From assembly GCA_046347195.1 (NCBI GenBank), contig JAXMGQ010000012.1, positions 1-64,000 on the forward strand: a stretch of DNA of 64,000 nt, written 5' to 3'. This document shows, piece after piece, positions 43,630 to 52,665 of the stretch (positions within the stretch are counted from its first letter, which is position 1; each line of letters starts with the position of its first letter). Below the pieces are notes generated by a model. It saw nothing but the letters and a program-made list of their open reading frames with translations. It made no database searches and was not told the origin of the DNA. Both the position numbers and the translations under genes were made by a program. The DNA is from TMP-86 sp046347195. Lineage in GTDB: Bacteria; Pseudomonadota; Gammaproteobacteria; Steroidobacterales; Steroidobacteraceae.

Positions 43630-45924
43630 TCACTTCGTCCGGATGGAGACGGTCAGTCCGTAAGTCCGCTGGTCCGCCGGAACGAGCTGGTCGAAGCCGA
43701 AGGCCGCGAGATCGTAGGCACCGGTCAGGTACTGCTTGTCGCCCAGGTTCCTGCCCCACAACGTCACCGTGAGGCGATCATCCGAGGTCGCATAGCTCAG
43801 GCGCGCATTGGCCAGCCAGTAGGCATCCTGCGCGAGCAGCGGATCATTGTTCACGCTGAAGAACTGGTGGGAGTTGTACTTGGTGTCCGCCTCGATGGAC
43901 AGGCTCCCGCCCGGCAGCGGCACGGTGTAGCGCGCGAGCAGGTTGAAGTTCGTCTTCGGCGCGCTGGGCAGCTGCATGCCGCTGAGATTGCCCCCCAGCG
44001 GGCTGTCGAACTTGTCGAACTTCGAATGCGTGAGACCCACACCCGCCTGCAGCATCAGCGCCGATACCGGCCTGTACGCCAGCTCCAGCTCGGCGCCATA
44101 CAGGCTGGAAGCCGCCGCGTTCGACAGCTGCTGGAACGGCAGCCCGCCGGCGCCCGAGGCCAGCACGAATACCTGCTGATCGGTGAAATCGTAATAGAAG
44201 AAATCGCCGTTCAGCCGCAGCTTGCCGCCCAGGAGCTGCGACTTGATGCCCACTTCGTAGCTCTTGAGGAGCTCCGGGTTCACGAGCGAGGCTTCGGTGA
44301 TGTCGAGGAAGGCGCCGCCGTTGAAGTTGCCGCTGTTGAAACCTCGCGCGACGCTCACGTAGCCCATGACATCGTCCGCGAACTTGTAGTCGAGGGCGAT
44401 GCGGCCGCTCAAGTTGTTCCAGTCACGCTTCTTCCGGAAGTCGATGGTCTGGAACAGCGCGAGCGGCTCGATGTCGAACATCCCGACGAAGGTTGCAGGT
44501 GTCACGCTGCTGACGTTGGTGAGATAGGCCGCATAGCGCACGTCCTTGCTCTCGTGCGTGGCGCGCAGGCCCACCGACAGCTTGGTGCGCTCATCCAGCT
44601 TGAAGTCCAGCGAGCCGAACGCCGCATAGCTGCGGGTGAGCATGTGCGAGCGCTGCCCGAAGCCTTCCGGCACACCGCTCACGCCACTGAAGAAGCTCGG
44701 CCCGAAGCCGGGAATCGCGAAGTGCACGCCGCCCTCGAACACCTCGCGAAAATAGTACAGTCCCGCGATCCAGCGCAGCGCCGCCGAGTCCTGCGAGGCC
44801 AGCCGGATCTCCTGGCTGAACTGGTGAGGCTTGGCATCGTAGGCGCCGTGCACCACGTCCAGCGGGCTGACATCGGTGTCCTCGTTGATGCTCGAATGGT
44901 TGCGCTCGTAGGCCGACACCGCCGTGAGCGTGAACGAGGGCGCCGCCCACTCCAGCGTCATCGAGCCACCGCCCGCGTGGACCTTCGAGAACTGGTTCGG
45001 CACGTCCCAGCTTCCCTCGTGATAGCGCGTGGTATCGGCGTACCCGAAGAAGTCCGTGCAACCGCTGCCGAGGCCCGGCGCCGCGCAGGGAGCGCCGGTC
45101 GCCGGATCGACGAGGCCGAGCTGCTTGTAGGGCACCAGGTCACTTTCATCGTTGCTGCCATGGGCATTGAACGAGAGCTTCACGCTGTCGCTCACCGCGA
45201 ACAGGAACTGCGCGCGCCAGGCCAGCGTATCGGTGGCGCCCGTGTCGGCTCCGGTGAGCAGGTTGCGGGAGATGCCGTCACGCTGCTGCGAGTCGATGGC
45301 GATGCGGCCGGCCGCGCGCGAACCCATGTCGAATCCCAGCGCCGCGCTGAGGTCCTTCTCCCCGAAGCGGCCGTAGGTGAGCGACAGGTTGCCGTTGGTG
45401 CCGGCACCGATCACGGGCCGGCGCGTGATGCTGCGCACGAGGCCGCCGGTGGTGTTCTGGCCGAACAGGTAGCCCTGTGGCCCGCGGGCGATCTCGACCC
45501 GGTCGATATCGAACACCTGTGCGCCATGCACCGCCGGTGAGCTCAGGTAGGTGTCATCGACGTACACGCCCACCTTCGAGTTGGAGTTCGGATTGAACTG
45601 CGTCGAGCCGATGCCGCGGATGAAATAGGCGGGGGCGGTACGCGAGAAGGACCCTTGCGAGGTGATGTTCGGCGCGAGTTCGACCAGCTCACGCGTCTGC
45701 GTCACGCCCATCTGCGCGAGCTGGTCTCCGGAGATCGCCGTGATGGAAACGGGGATGTCCTGCACCGACTCGGCGCGGCGCGTGGCCGTGACGATCACTT
45801 CCTCGAGCGACTCGCCAGGAGCTGCCGGCGCCGGCGCCTGCGCCCAGGCCGCCGTCACGGCCAGCAGGGCCGCGCCCGCCACCGGCTTGCGCCAGGGCAT
45901 TACCATCGTTCTGTGATTGCGCAT
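43630..45924 (-). CDS. TonB-dependent outer-membrane receptor
   Basis: A 764-residue receptor: a signal peptide after MRNHRTMVMPWRKPVAG (cleavage near AWAQA), TonB box EEVIVTATRR, plug motifs VEIARGPQGYLFGQNTTGG, and a barrel ending LTVSIRTK. The ATG at 45924 with a GAAGGA site is preferred to the longer frame. It resembles the catabolite-uptake receptors abundant in sphingomonads and xanthomonads rather than siderophore receptors. Its operon partners are a beta-helix cytochrome (10 bp upstream), a TPR protein and a multi-haem peroxidase-like protein, suggesting the ligand is oxidised in the periplasm. Confidence 0.93.
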   Translation of the reverse strand: MRNHRTMVMPWRKPVAGAALLAVTAAWAQAPAPAAPGESLEEVIVTATRRAESVQDIPVSITAISGDQLAQMGVTQTRELVELAPNITSQGSFSRTAPAYFIRGIGSTQFNPNSNSKVGVYVDDTYLSSPAVHGAQVFDIDRVEIARGPQGYLFGQNTTGGLVRSITRRPVIGAGTNGNLSLTYGRFGEKDLSAALGFDMGSRAAGRIAIDSQQRDGISRNLLTGADTGATDTLAWRAQFLFAVSDSVKLSFNAHGSNDESDLVPYKQLGLVDPATGAPCAAPGLGSGCTDFFGYADTTRYHEGSWDVPNQFSKVHAGGGSMTLEWAAPSFTLTAVSAYERNHSSINEDTDVSPLDVVHGAYDAKPHQFSQEIRLASQDSAALRWIAGLYYFREVFEGGVHFAIPGFGPSFFSGVSGVPEGFGQRSHMLTRSYAAFGSLDFKLDERTKLSVGLRATHESKDVRYAAYLTNVSSVTPATFVGMFDIEPLALFQTIDFRKKRDWNNLSGRIALDYKFADDVMGYVSVARGFNSGNFNGGAFLDITEASLVNPELLKSYEVGIKSQLLGGKLRLNGDFFYYDFTDQQVFVLASGAGGLPFQQLSNAAASSLYGAELELAYRPVSALMLQAGVGLTHSKFDKFDSPLGGNLSGMQLPSAPKTNFNLLARYTVPLPGGSLSIEADTKYNSHQFFSVNNDPLLAQDAYWLANARLSYATSDDRLTVTLWGRNLGDKQYLTGAYDLAAFGFDQLVPADQRTYGLTVSIRTK

Positions 45925-45934
45925 GCGGCGTCCT

Positions 45935-47323
45935 TCAGTTCGAGAGCTCGGTGAGGATGTACTTCGCCACCGCGAGCCGTACGTCGGGCGGCAGGTAGTT
46001 CTGCGGCGGCATTTCCGGGTAGTCCGGGCGCTTGCGGGTGGGGTGGGCGATCCAGTCGGCCAGCCCCTTGGCATTCTTGCCGTACAGCGCCTTCACCGTG
46101 ATCATCGGCGGCCCGGTGAGCCGGGCATTGTAGGTGTGGCAGCCCGTGCACACGGCGAGATAGGTCATGCGTCCCTTCTGCTCGCTGGTGTAGACCGGCG
46201 CCGCGGCGGGTTCCGCCGGGCGCGCACTCACCAGCGCGGTCGTGGTTGCATCCGCCGGACAATCGGCGAACTTGTTCACGCCCAGCACCTTGATCGACTC
46301 CCGCCCGCTGATACAGTTGTCGTGTCCCTTGCCGGTGGAGAGCACGTCCACGCCGCCCGCATGCCCTGCCCCTTCGAGCAGGCCCTTGATCGGCTCCTGC
46401 GGGCTGGCGCCATTGTCCAGGAAGCTGTTGGACAGGACGCGCGTGCGATCGGGGAACGGATCCATGCGCGCATCGGGCGTCGAGACGAAGAAGGTGGTGT
46501 CGGCGACGACGATTCCCGCGCTCTGGTTGTCGCGGATCAGGTTGTTCTCCACCGACACCTCGTCGACGCCGAGCAGCAGGATGCCCACGCCCGACGGGGC
46601 TCCCGCGGTGATGGCGCCGCGCGGTGCGAAATTCTTCGTGTTGTTCGAGACGACGAAATTCCGGCGGATGACGGACTTCTCCGCTTCCTTCACCGGCAGT
46701 CCCGGCAGCATGGTCAGCGCGATGCCCATCACGTTGTCGTGGACGTAGTTGCCCTCGATGAGAGAGTTGCGCGAATTCTCGGTCTCGATGCCGATGATGC
46801 TGGCAGAAGCCTCGTTGTCGATGACATCCACGCCGTCGGACATGCCGACGTAGATGGCGGCATCGTCGGACTTGGTCACCACGTTGCGCGCCACGAGGCC
46901 ATTGCGGCCGAACTGCGGGAATATCGCGTAGAAGCAGGGACCCTCCACGACGTTGTGCACGATGCGGTAGTTGTTCGACCCCTGCGTCATGATGCCGTTG
47001 CCCTTGAATCCGCGCACCCACAGGTTCTCGATCACGACACCGTGTCCCGAGGCGAGCACGCCATCGTTGAGCACGCCACCGCCGTCGAGGACCGGCCATT
47101 CCCCCTGCTTGATCACACCCCTGAGCTGGATGTTCTCCTTGTCGATGAACACGGTCTCCTTGTAGCGGCCGGGCATGACGAGGATGGTGTCGCCCGCGGC
47201 GGCACGATTCACCACCGCCTGGATGGAATCGCCGGCGTTGACGGTGAGCGTGGCGGCGTCGGCATACGACCCCAGGGCCGCGGAGGCGATCAGTGCGCAG
47301 GTCAGACGGATCAGGTGGGACAT
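45935..47323 (-). CDS. parallel beta-helix protein with C-terminal cytochrome c domain
   Basis: A 462-residue exported protein. A signal peptide (MSHLIRLTCALIASAALG) is followed by a right-handed parallel beta-helix, seen as repeated short strands such as VVIENLWVRGFKGNG, YRIVHNVVEG, GLVARNVV and SVENNLIRDN. The last about 80 residues are a cytochrome c with CTGCH and a distal methionine (PEMPPQNY). Beta-helices of this kind bind or cleave polymers, or act as right-handed scaffolds (nosD-like). Coupling with a haem domain implies electron transfer. The ATG at 47323 is used; a TTG at 47341 would add six residues. Role unknown. Confidence 0.85.
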   Translation of the reverse strand: MSHLIRLTCALIASAALGSYADAATLTVNAGDSIQAVVNRAAAGDTILVMPGRYKETVFIDKENIQLRGVIKQGEWPVLDGGGVLNDGVLASGHGVVIENLWVRGFKGNGIMTQGSNNYRIVHNVVEGPCFYAIFPQFGRNGLVARNVVTKSDDAAIYVGMSDGVDVIDNEASASIIGIETENSRNSLIEGNYVHDNVMGIALTMLPGLPVKEAEKSVIRRNFVVSNNTKNFAPRGAITAGAPSGVGILLLGVDEVSVENNLIRDNQSAGIVVADTTFFVSTPDARMDPFPDRTRVLSNSFLDNGASPQEPIKGLLEGAGHAGGVDVLSTGKGHDNCISGRESIKVLGVNKFADCPADATTTALVSARPAEPAAAPVYTSEQKGRMTYLAVCTGCHTYNARLTGPPMITVKALYGKNAKGLADWIAHPTRKRPDYPEMPPQNYLPPDVRLAVAKYILTELSN

Positions 47324-47337
47324 GGATCGAATGCTCC

Positions 47338-48309
47338 TCAATAAGGCTTGCCGGTGATCGGGTCGACGCCGCCATGCATGTTGGCGGCGACGGAGGCGCG
47401 GGTGAGCAGTTCCGGGTGCTGCTTCAGCAGCGCCTGGCGCCGGGCGTCGAGCCGCTGGCGCAGCGGCTCGTCCTGCAGGCGCAGCGCCAGGTCCCTGCCG
47501 TTGCGCAACTCATCCGCGAGCAACTGCAGATCGGCAGGGCCGGCCTGCACGTCGATGAGCCTTGCGAGCAGCGATGCGGCCGCCGGCACATCACGGGCCT
47601 GCGCGCGTTCAAAGGCCGCATAGCGCAGCACCGATGGATTGCCCGGCGCTACCTCGAGCGCCTTCTTCAACAGGTCGTGTGCCTTGTCGGCATCGCCACC
47701 GGCAAATTCCGGCAGGTCGTAGTACAGCCGCGCCAACGCCAGCAGCGCCGCCCCGTCGAGCAGCCCCGGCTGGCCCGCGGTGGCCTCGCCCAGCATGCCC
47801 ATGGCTTCCCGGGAGCCCGTCATCTGCGTCTTCGCATCCGCGGTCTTGGCGGCCGCGGTCAACTGGTACAAGGCGCGGGCAGCCAGCGCGGATGGGTCCT
47901 TGACGCCCGCGGCAGCCAGCCTGTCTGCCAGCAATTTGCCCTGCGGCACGGCGTGCTCGAGCCGGGCCGCCCACTCACCCTGGTGGATGCCGTACAGATC
48001 GAAATCCGCGAGCGTGTTGATCTGGTCGATGTACTCGGTGGTCACCAGCAACGCCTGGACCGTGAGCGCCGGGTCCTGCGGTGCCGCCTGCGCCGCCTCG
48101 AAGAACAGGTCCGCCGAACAGGCGAAGCGGTTCTTGTCGTGCTTTGCCGGGTACAGTTCGGCGGCGCGCTTCATGAGCTCGGGTCCTGGCGGCCGCGGGC
48201 ACGCATACACCGCCTCTTGCGCGGAGTTCTCGATGCGGCCCTGCGAGAACGCGGCGTTCACGGCCCAGGGGAGGACCAGCATCAGGATCGGTGGAACGAA
48301 GTTCTTCAT
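47338..48309 (-). CDS. periplasmic TPR-repeat protein
   Basis: A 323-residue protein with signal MKNFVPPILMLVLPWAVNA and helical repeats, for example GDADKAHDLLKKALEVAPGNPSVLRYAAFE, typical of tetratricopeptide or TatT-type TRAP-associated proteins. It ends MHGGVDPITGKPY. It lies 7 bp after the multi-haem gene and 14 bp before the beta-helix gene. It probably serves as a scaffold for these periplasmic partners; no enzymatic motif is visible. Confidence 0.75.
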   Translation of the reverse strand: MKNFVPPILMLVLPWAVNAAFSQGRIENSAQEAVYACPRPPGPELMKRAAELYPAKHDKNRFACSADLFFEAAQAAPQDPALTVQALLVTTEYIDQINTLADFDLYGIHQGEWAARLEHAVPQGKLLADRLAAAGVKDPSALAARALYQLTAAAKTADAKTQMTGSREAMGMLGEATAGQPGLLDGAALLALARLYYDLPEFAGGDADKAHDLLKKALEVAPGNPSVLRYAAFERAQARDVPAAASLLARLIDVQAGPADLQLLADELRNGRDLALRLQDEPLRQRLDARRQALLKQHPELLTRASVAANMHGGVDPITGKPY

Positions 48310-48316
48310 GCGAGAT

Positions 48317-50119
48317 TCACCGGGTGGGGTTCGGGCGGCCATTTCCAGCCATTCGCGCCGACGCCCCCGGCACCGGCAGCCCCGAGGGCAAGCGGTCAGG
48401 GATGCGCGGCATCATGGTTTCATCGGTCAGCGCCTCGAGGAAGGCGACCAGCGCGGCGCGCTCGGCGGTGCTGAACGTGGGGCCCTTGAGGGACACGTGC
48501 CAGTGCACGTGCAGGCGTTCGCCCGGCGGCACCGCGTGGCCGAAGGTGTCATCGTAGAAGGCGACGACGTCTTCCAGTCGCTGCAGCTGGCCCGCCTGGA
48601 AATACGGAGCGGTGCGCGCGATGTTGCGCAAGGTGGGTACCTTGAATGCGCCGCGCATGTCCGGATCCGGCTGCAGCGCGCCGACGCCGGCATCATACGG
48701 CTGGCCCGGACTCGGCGGCGCGCCCACCACGGCGACGTCCCCGCTGGTGAACAGCGGGGGCACGTGACACTGCGAGCAGCGCGCCACGAACCCGCGGAAC
48801 AGGTTGTAGCCCTGGATCTCCTGCGCCGTGAGGGCGGCGGCATCGCCCATGGCATAGCGGTCGTAGCGGCTGTTGAAGGACACCAGCGAGGATTCGAACG
48901 CTGCCAGCGCGCTCGTCACCTCCGGGATCGAGATGTCGGACCGCGCCGGCCGCGAGAAGGCTTCGGAGAACAGTTGCCGGTACTCGGCATTGCCGTTCAG
49001 CGCCGCCAGGAGCGATTCAGGCGTGCTGGCCATCTCCTGTGCCGCGAACAGCGGCCCGCGGGCCTGTTCCTCGAGCGAGTCGGCGCGCGCATCCCAGAAC
49101 AGCTTGGGCAGGAAGCCGACGTTCCACAGCGAGGGCGCATTGCGGGCGAGCAGCGCCGGCCTTCCCTGCTGCGGGCCTTCGGTCGCGATGTGACCCTGGC
49201 TGCGCTCCCGGCCATCCGCAAAGGAATGCGCGGGGTGATGACAGCTCGAGCAGGCGAGACGGTGATCCGAGGAAAGCAGCGGATCGAAGAACAGCAGGCG
49301 CCCCAGGTCGATCTGCTGGGGCGTGAAGGACTCGCGCATGCGAGGAAGCGGTGCGCGCAATCCGCCGTGGCCTGCTGGCAGGTCGAACAGTTCGTACAGG
49401 CTGCGAAACTCGCAGCGTCCCGCACGATTCTCGAAGCTCGGCGGACATTGGCTGGACAGTTTCGCCATGCCGAGCGTGCGGATGTAGGCGATGACATCGC
49501 GCAACGCCGCCGATCCTTTCAACGTCACGGCGATGGCGCGCATCTGCGCGCCGAGCTGGTCTTCCTTCACCGCGCCGCGCCGGCCGGCGCGGAAGTCCTC
49601 GAGCTGGCGCAGCAGGTACCAGTCAGCCTGGCCGGCGAGCGCGGGAGCGCCGGGCGTGGCATTGCCCTGCGCCTGCTCGCCATGGCAGGCCGCGCAGGTA
49701 CGGAAGATCGAGGCTCCCCGCGAGGCATTGCCAATGACCGTTGCCTCCCCGCTGGCCGCCGGCACGAGACCCTGGACGTAGACGGCCGCAGCGCTGACCT
49801 GCGCTTCATCGGCGAGAACGCCGGCCATTTCCCGCATGGAGGCCCCGGGCGTGCCCGGCGGCCCCGCTCCCCGCCAGCCCTGCCGGAACGCTTCCAGCTG
49901 ACGCGCGAGATAGGCCGGATCCAGGCCCGCGAGCGAGGGCGCATCGAGCGCTCGATTGCCCTCGGCGCGGATGCCATGGCAGGCCTCGCAGACGGCGAAC
50001 AATTCCTTGCCCGGCGAATTCACGGCGGAGTCGACCGCTGCCGTGGCTGCGGCGGGCAGAGAACAGCCCAGCGCCCAGAAGGCACCTATCAGCACCCGCC
50101 AGCGAGCCGGCTGTTGCAA
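48317..50119 (-). CDS. tetra-haem cytochrome c / di-haem peroxidase-like protein
   Basis: A 600-residue periplasmic protein with two N-terminal cytochrome c domains (CEACH at 44-48, CAACH at 142-146) fused to a MauG/cytochrome-c-peroxidase-like half with CSSCH at 290-294 and CSQCH at 448-452. The signal peptide starts from a TTG codon at 50119 with an AGGGGG site; no ATG fits. Such enzymes reduce peroxide or oxidise protein and small-molecule partners. It is first in the five-gene operon, divergent from a TetR gene across a 62-bp gap with an 18-bp dyad. The additional cytochromes probably feed electrons to or from the di-haem part. Confidence 0.9.
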   Translation of the reverse strand: MQQPARWRVLIGAFWALGCSLPAAATAAVDSAVNSPGKELFAVCEACHGIRAEGNRALDAPSLAGLDPAYLARQLEAFRQGWRGAGPPGTPGASMREMAGVLADEAQVSAAAVYVQGLVPAASGEATVIGNASRGASIFRTCAACHGEQAQGNATPGAPALAGQADWYLLRQLEDFRAGRRGAVKEDQLGAQMRAIAVTLKGSAALRDVIAYIRTLGMAKLSSQCPPSFENRAGRCEFRSLYELFDLPAGHGGLRAPLPRMRESFTPQQIDLGRLLFFDPLLSSDHRLACSSCHHPAHSFADGRERSQGHIATEGPQQGRPALLARNAPSLWNVGFLPKLFWDARADSLEEQARGPLFAAQEMASTPESLLAALNGNAEYRQLFSEAFSRPARSDISIPEVTSALAAFESSLVSFNSRYDRYAMGDAAALTAQEIQGYNLFRGFVARCSQCHVPPLFTSGDVAVVGAPPSPGQPYDAGVGALQPDPDMRGAFKVPTLRNIARTAPYFQAGQLQRLEDVVAFYDDTFGHAVPPGERLHVHWHVSLKGPTFSTAERAALVAFLEALTDETMMPRIPDRLPSGLPVPGASARMAGNGRPNPTR

Positions 50120-50142
50120 CGAACCCCCTGCGATTTTCTAAT

Positions 50143-50160
50143 ACTCGAACTTTTTCGAGT
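50143..50160. promoter_or_regulatory. inverted repeat ACTCGAA-N4-TTCGAGT, probable TetR operator
   Basis: A perfect 7-bp inverted repeat with CTTT centre in the 62-bp divergent gap between the multi-haem gene and the TetR gene. It probably controls the five-gene operon and the regulator together. Confidence 0.75.
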
Positions 50161-50181
50161 TTTGGAGCATTGACTCTAGGC

Positions 50182-50868
50182 ATGGCCGGTGACACTGTCA
50201 AGCGAATGGGCAAATCGAGGACAGGGGGTCGCTCCGGCTGGACCCAGCGCCGCGGAGAACAGCGACGCGACGCACTGATGCAGGCCGCGGCCAGCCTGCT
50301 GGAGTCCGGGGAGATCGCCGACATCTCGCTCGAGGATGCGGCCCGCGCCGCGGGCATTCCCGTAGCCTCCGCGTACCACTTCTACGAGGATCGCAATGCC
50401 CTGTTCGCCGCGCTCGCGGCGCGCATGTCGGCCCGCTTCGCGCCGATCATCCTGAAAACCCTGCCCGCGCAGCACCGGCGTGACTGGCCCACGCTGTTGC
50501 GCAGTTCGATCCGCCGCGCGGCCCGCTTCTATGGCCAGAACCCGGCCGCCCGCAAGCTCCTGCTCGATGGCAAGGCGCCGGCCGAGATCCGCCTGGCCGA
50601 GCGGATGCGCGACAAGTCCTTTGCACTGCTCATCGAAGGCCTGTTCGAGGCACATTTCGAACTGCCGACGTTCGCCGAGCGCACCGGCGTGTTCTTCCAC
50701 ACCGTGGAGATCGTCGACCTGATGTTCCAGCTCTCGGTGATGCAGCACGGGCGCATCACCGCGGCGATGGAGCGCCACGCCTTCATCGCCAGCGAAGCCT
50801 ATCTCGGCCGCTTCCTGCCGGAGCGACTGGCGCGCAAGGTTGCGGCCCGCAAGCCCGCCGCGGGGTGA
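50182..50868 (+). CDS. TetR-family transcriptional regulator
   Basis: A 228-residue regulator. The helix-turn-helix is in MQAAASLLESGEIADISLED and AARAAGIPVASAYHFYEDRN; the remainder is an all-helical effector domain. I start at the ATG at 50182; the TTG four codons earlier and the ATG at 50206 are alternatives. It is divergent from the cytochrome/TonB operon and 81 bp before an exported amidohydrolase gene, so both may be controlled by it. Confidence 0.9.
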   Translation: MAGDTVKRMGKSRTGGRSGWTQRRGEQRRDALMQAAASLLESGEIADISLEDAARAAGIPVASAYHFYEDRNALFAALAARMSARFAPIILKTLPAQHRRDWPTLLRSSIRRAARFYGQNPAARKLLLDGKAPAEIRLAERMRDKSFALLIEGLFEAHFELPTFAERTGVFFHTVEIVDLMFQLSVMQHGRITAAMERHAFIASEAYLGRFLPERLARKVAARKPAAG

Positions 50869-50949
50869 ACGCGCCCTCGCCGGCGGCACATGGATTGCGC
50901 CACCGGTCGAAGCGGTGCGAACATCCAGTCTCCAACAAGGGGGATCTCC

Positions 50950-52644
50950 ATGACCATCGTCCGAGCCGCACGTCGAGCCTTGCTCCTCGCCGCCCTGTTC
51001 ACACCGTTCGCCGCGCAATCGCGCGACCTGGTGCTCACCAATGCTCATGTCTTCACGGCCGATGCAAGCCAACCCTATGCACAGGCCGTGGCGATCCGCG
51101 ATGGCAAGGTGCTCGCCGTCGGCAGCCAGCCGGAGGTGAAGGCTGCGGCCGGCGCGGATGCCGAGGTGCAGGACCTCGGCGGTCATACGCTGCTGCCGGG
51201 CCTGATCGACAGCCACGTGCACGCGATGTATGGCGGCGTGGGGCTGCTGTCAGCGGATGCGCGCAACGATCTGAAGGATGTCGATGCGCTCGCCGCGTTC
51301 GTCGCCGAGGCAAAGCGCAGCGGGCGTGGCATGAGCGGCGATGTGGTGGTGGTCACCGGCGTGCCGCTGGGCCTGTGGTCGCAGAACGCGGCCATCAACC
51401 AGCGCTTCAACGGCGGCGAGTACGCCAGGCAAGCGGTGTTCCTGCGCGGCATGGACGGCCACACCGGCTGGTCGAACCTGGCGCTGCGCAAGCGGGCCGG
51501 TCTGACCAAGGCCTTCATCGCGAAGCTCCCGGAGGAAAAGCGCAAGTACTACGGGCTGGAGAAAGACCTGACGCCCAACGGCTTCGGCGTGGACGAAGGG
51601 CTCGAGGTCGTCGAGAAGCAGATTCCGCCGCCGGATGCGAAGAAGAACCTCGCCGGTGCCCGCGCGGCGGTGGACTACCTGCACAGCATCGGCATCACGT
51701 CCTGGCTCGACCCGCTCACCGATGCCCCCACCCTCACGGCCTACCGCGACCTGGCCGCATCGGGAGGCCTCACCGCTCACGTGGCGGCCTTTCCGCAGGT
51801 GAAGCCGAACGACCCGCATTCCTTCGCCCATGCGCTCGCCTTGAAGAAGCAGTTCGACGGCATCGCGAACCTCACCATCCCGGGCGTGAAGGTGTTCGCC
51901 GACGGCGTGGTGGAGTTCCCCTCGCAGAGCGCGGCGATGACCGCGGCCTATGCCAACACCGGCAAGAAGGGCGACCTGCTGTTCACCCCGGAGAATTTCT
52001 CGAAGCTGTGCATCGAGGCAGACAAACAGGGGCTGATCGTGCATACCCATGCCATCGGCGACCTCGCGGTCCACGAGACGCTGAACGGCTACCAGGCCGC
52101 GCGCAAGGCGAACGGCAACAGCGGACTGCCGCACACCATCACGCACCTGCAGTTCGTGCGGCCGGAGGATGTGCCGCGCTTCAAGCCGCTGGGCGTCGTG
52201 GCCTCCTACCAACTGCTGTGGGCGGAGTACGGCCTGGACACCATCGACCTGATCAAGCCCTACGTCGCCGCGGACATCTACCCCTGGCAATATCCGGCGC
52301 GCTCCATGCTCGACGCCGGCGCCACCATCGCCGGCGCCAGCGACTGGCCGGTGTCGACCCCGGAGGTGTTCAAGGCCATCTACCAGGCCGAGACCCGCGC
52401 GGGCCAGGGCGGGGTCCTGGATGCCGCGCAGGACATGACGCGCGAATCGATGCTCTACGCCTACACCATCAATGCCGCACGCGCGATGAAGCAGGAAGCC
52501 GCAATAGGCTCGATCGAGCCAGGCAAGGCGGCGGATTTCGCGCTGCTGGATCGCGACGTGCTCACCGTGCCGGCCGTCGAGATGCGCGACACCCGCGTAC
52601 TCGGCACCATGGTCGCCGGGCAGTGGGTGTACCAGGCGAAATGA
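50950..52644 (+). CDS. exported amidohydrolase_3 (YtcJ-like)
   Basis: A 564-residue metal-dependent hydrolase with a Sec signal (MTIVRAARRALLLAALF, cleavage near AAQS). Motifs are LLPGLIDSHVHAMYGG (first HxH), IVHTHAIGDLAVH and ITHLQF (further His ligands) and GASDWPVSTPEV (Asp). It ends with the usual VLGTMVAGQWVYQ segment. The family removes amide or carbamate groups from small molecules, often aromatics. It is next to the TetR gene and the cytochrome operon, which suggests a shared substrate. Convergent with the M48 gene with a 21-bp gap. Confidence 0.9.
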   Translation: MTIVRAARRALLLAALFTPFAAQSRDLVLTNAHVFTADASQPYAQAVAIRDGKVLAVGSQPEVKAAAGADAEVQDLGGHTLLPGLIDSHVHAMYGGVGLLSADARNDLKDVDALAAFVAEAKRSGRGMSGDVVVVTGVPLGLWSQNAAINQRFNGGEYARQAVFLRGMDGHTGWSNLALRKRAGLTKAFIAKLPEEKRKYYGLEKDLTPNGFGVDEGLEVVEKQIPPPDAKKNLAGARAAVDYLHSIGITSWLDPLTDAPTLTAYRDLAASGGLTAHVAAFPQVKPNDPHSFAHALALKKQFDGIANLTIPGVKVFADGVVEFPSQSAAMTAAYANTGKKGDLLFTPENFSKLCIEADKQGLIVHTHAIGDLAVHETLNGYQAARKANGNSGLPHTITHLQFVRPEDVPRFKPLGVVASYQLLWAEYGLDTIDLIKPYVAADIYPWQYPARSMLDAGATIAGASDWPVSTPEVFKAIYQAETRAGQGGVLDAAQDMTRESMLYAYTINAARAMKQEAAIGSIEPGKAADFALLDRDVLTVPAVEMRDTRVLGTMVAGQWVYQAK

Positions 52645-52665
52645 AAGTGACCAGGGGCCGGTGCC

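Noticed and set aside
43621..45540. 639-residue plus-strand frame opposite the second TonB receptor
   Set aside because: Antisense shadow; the minus frame has a signal peptide, TonB box and barrel.
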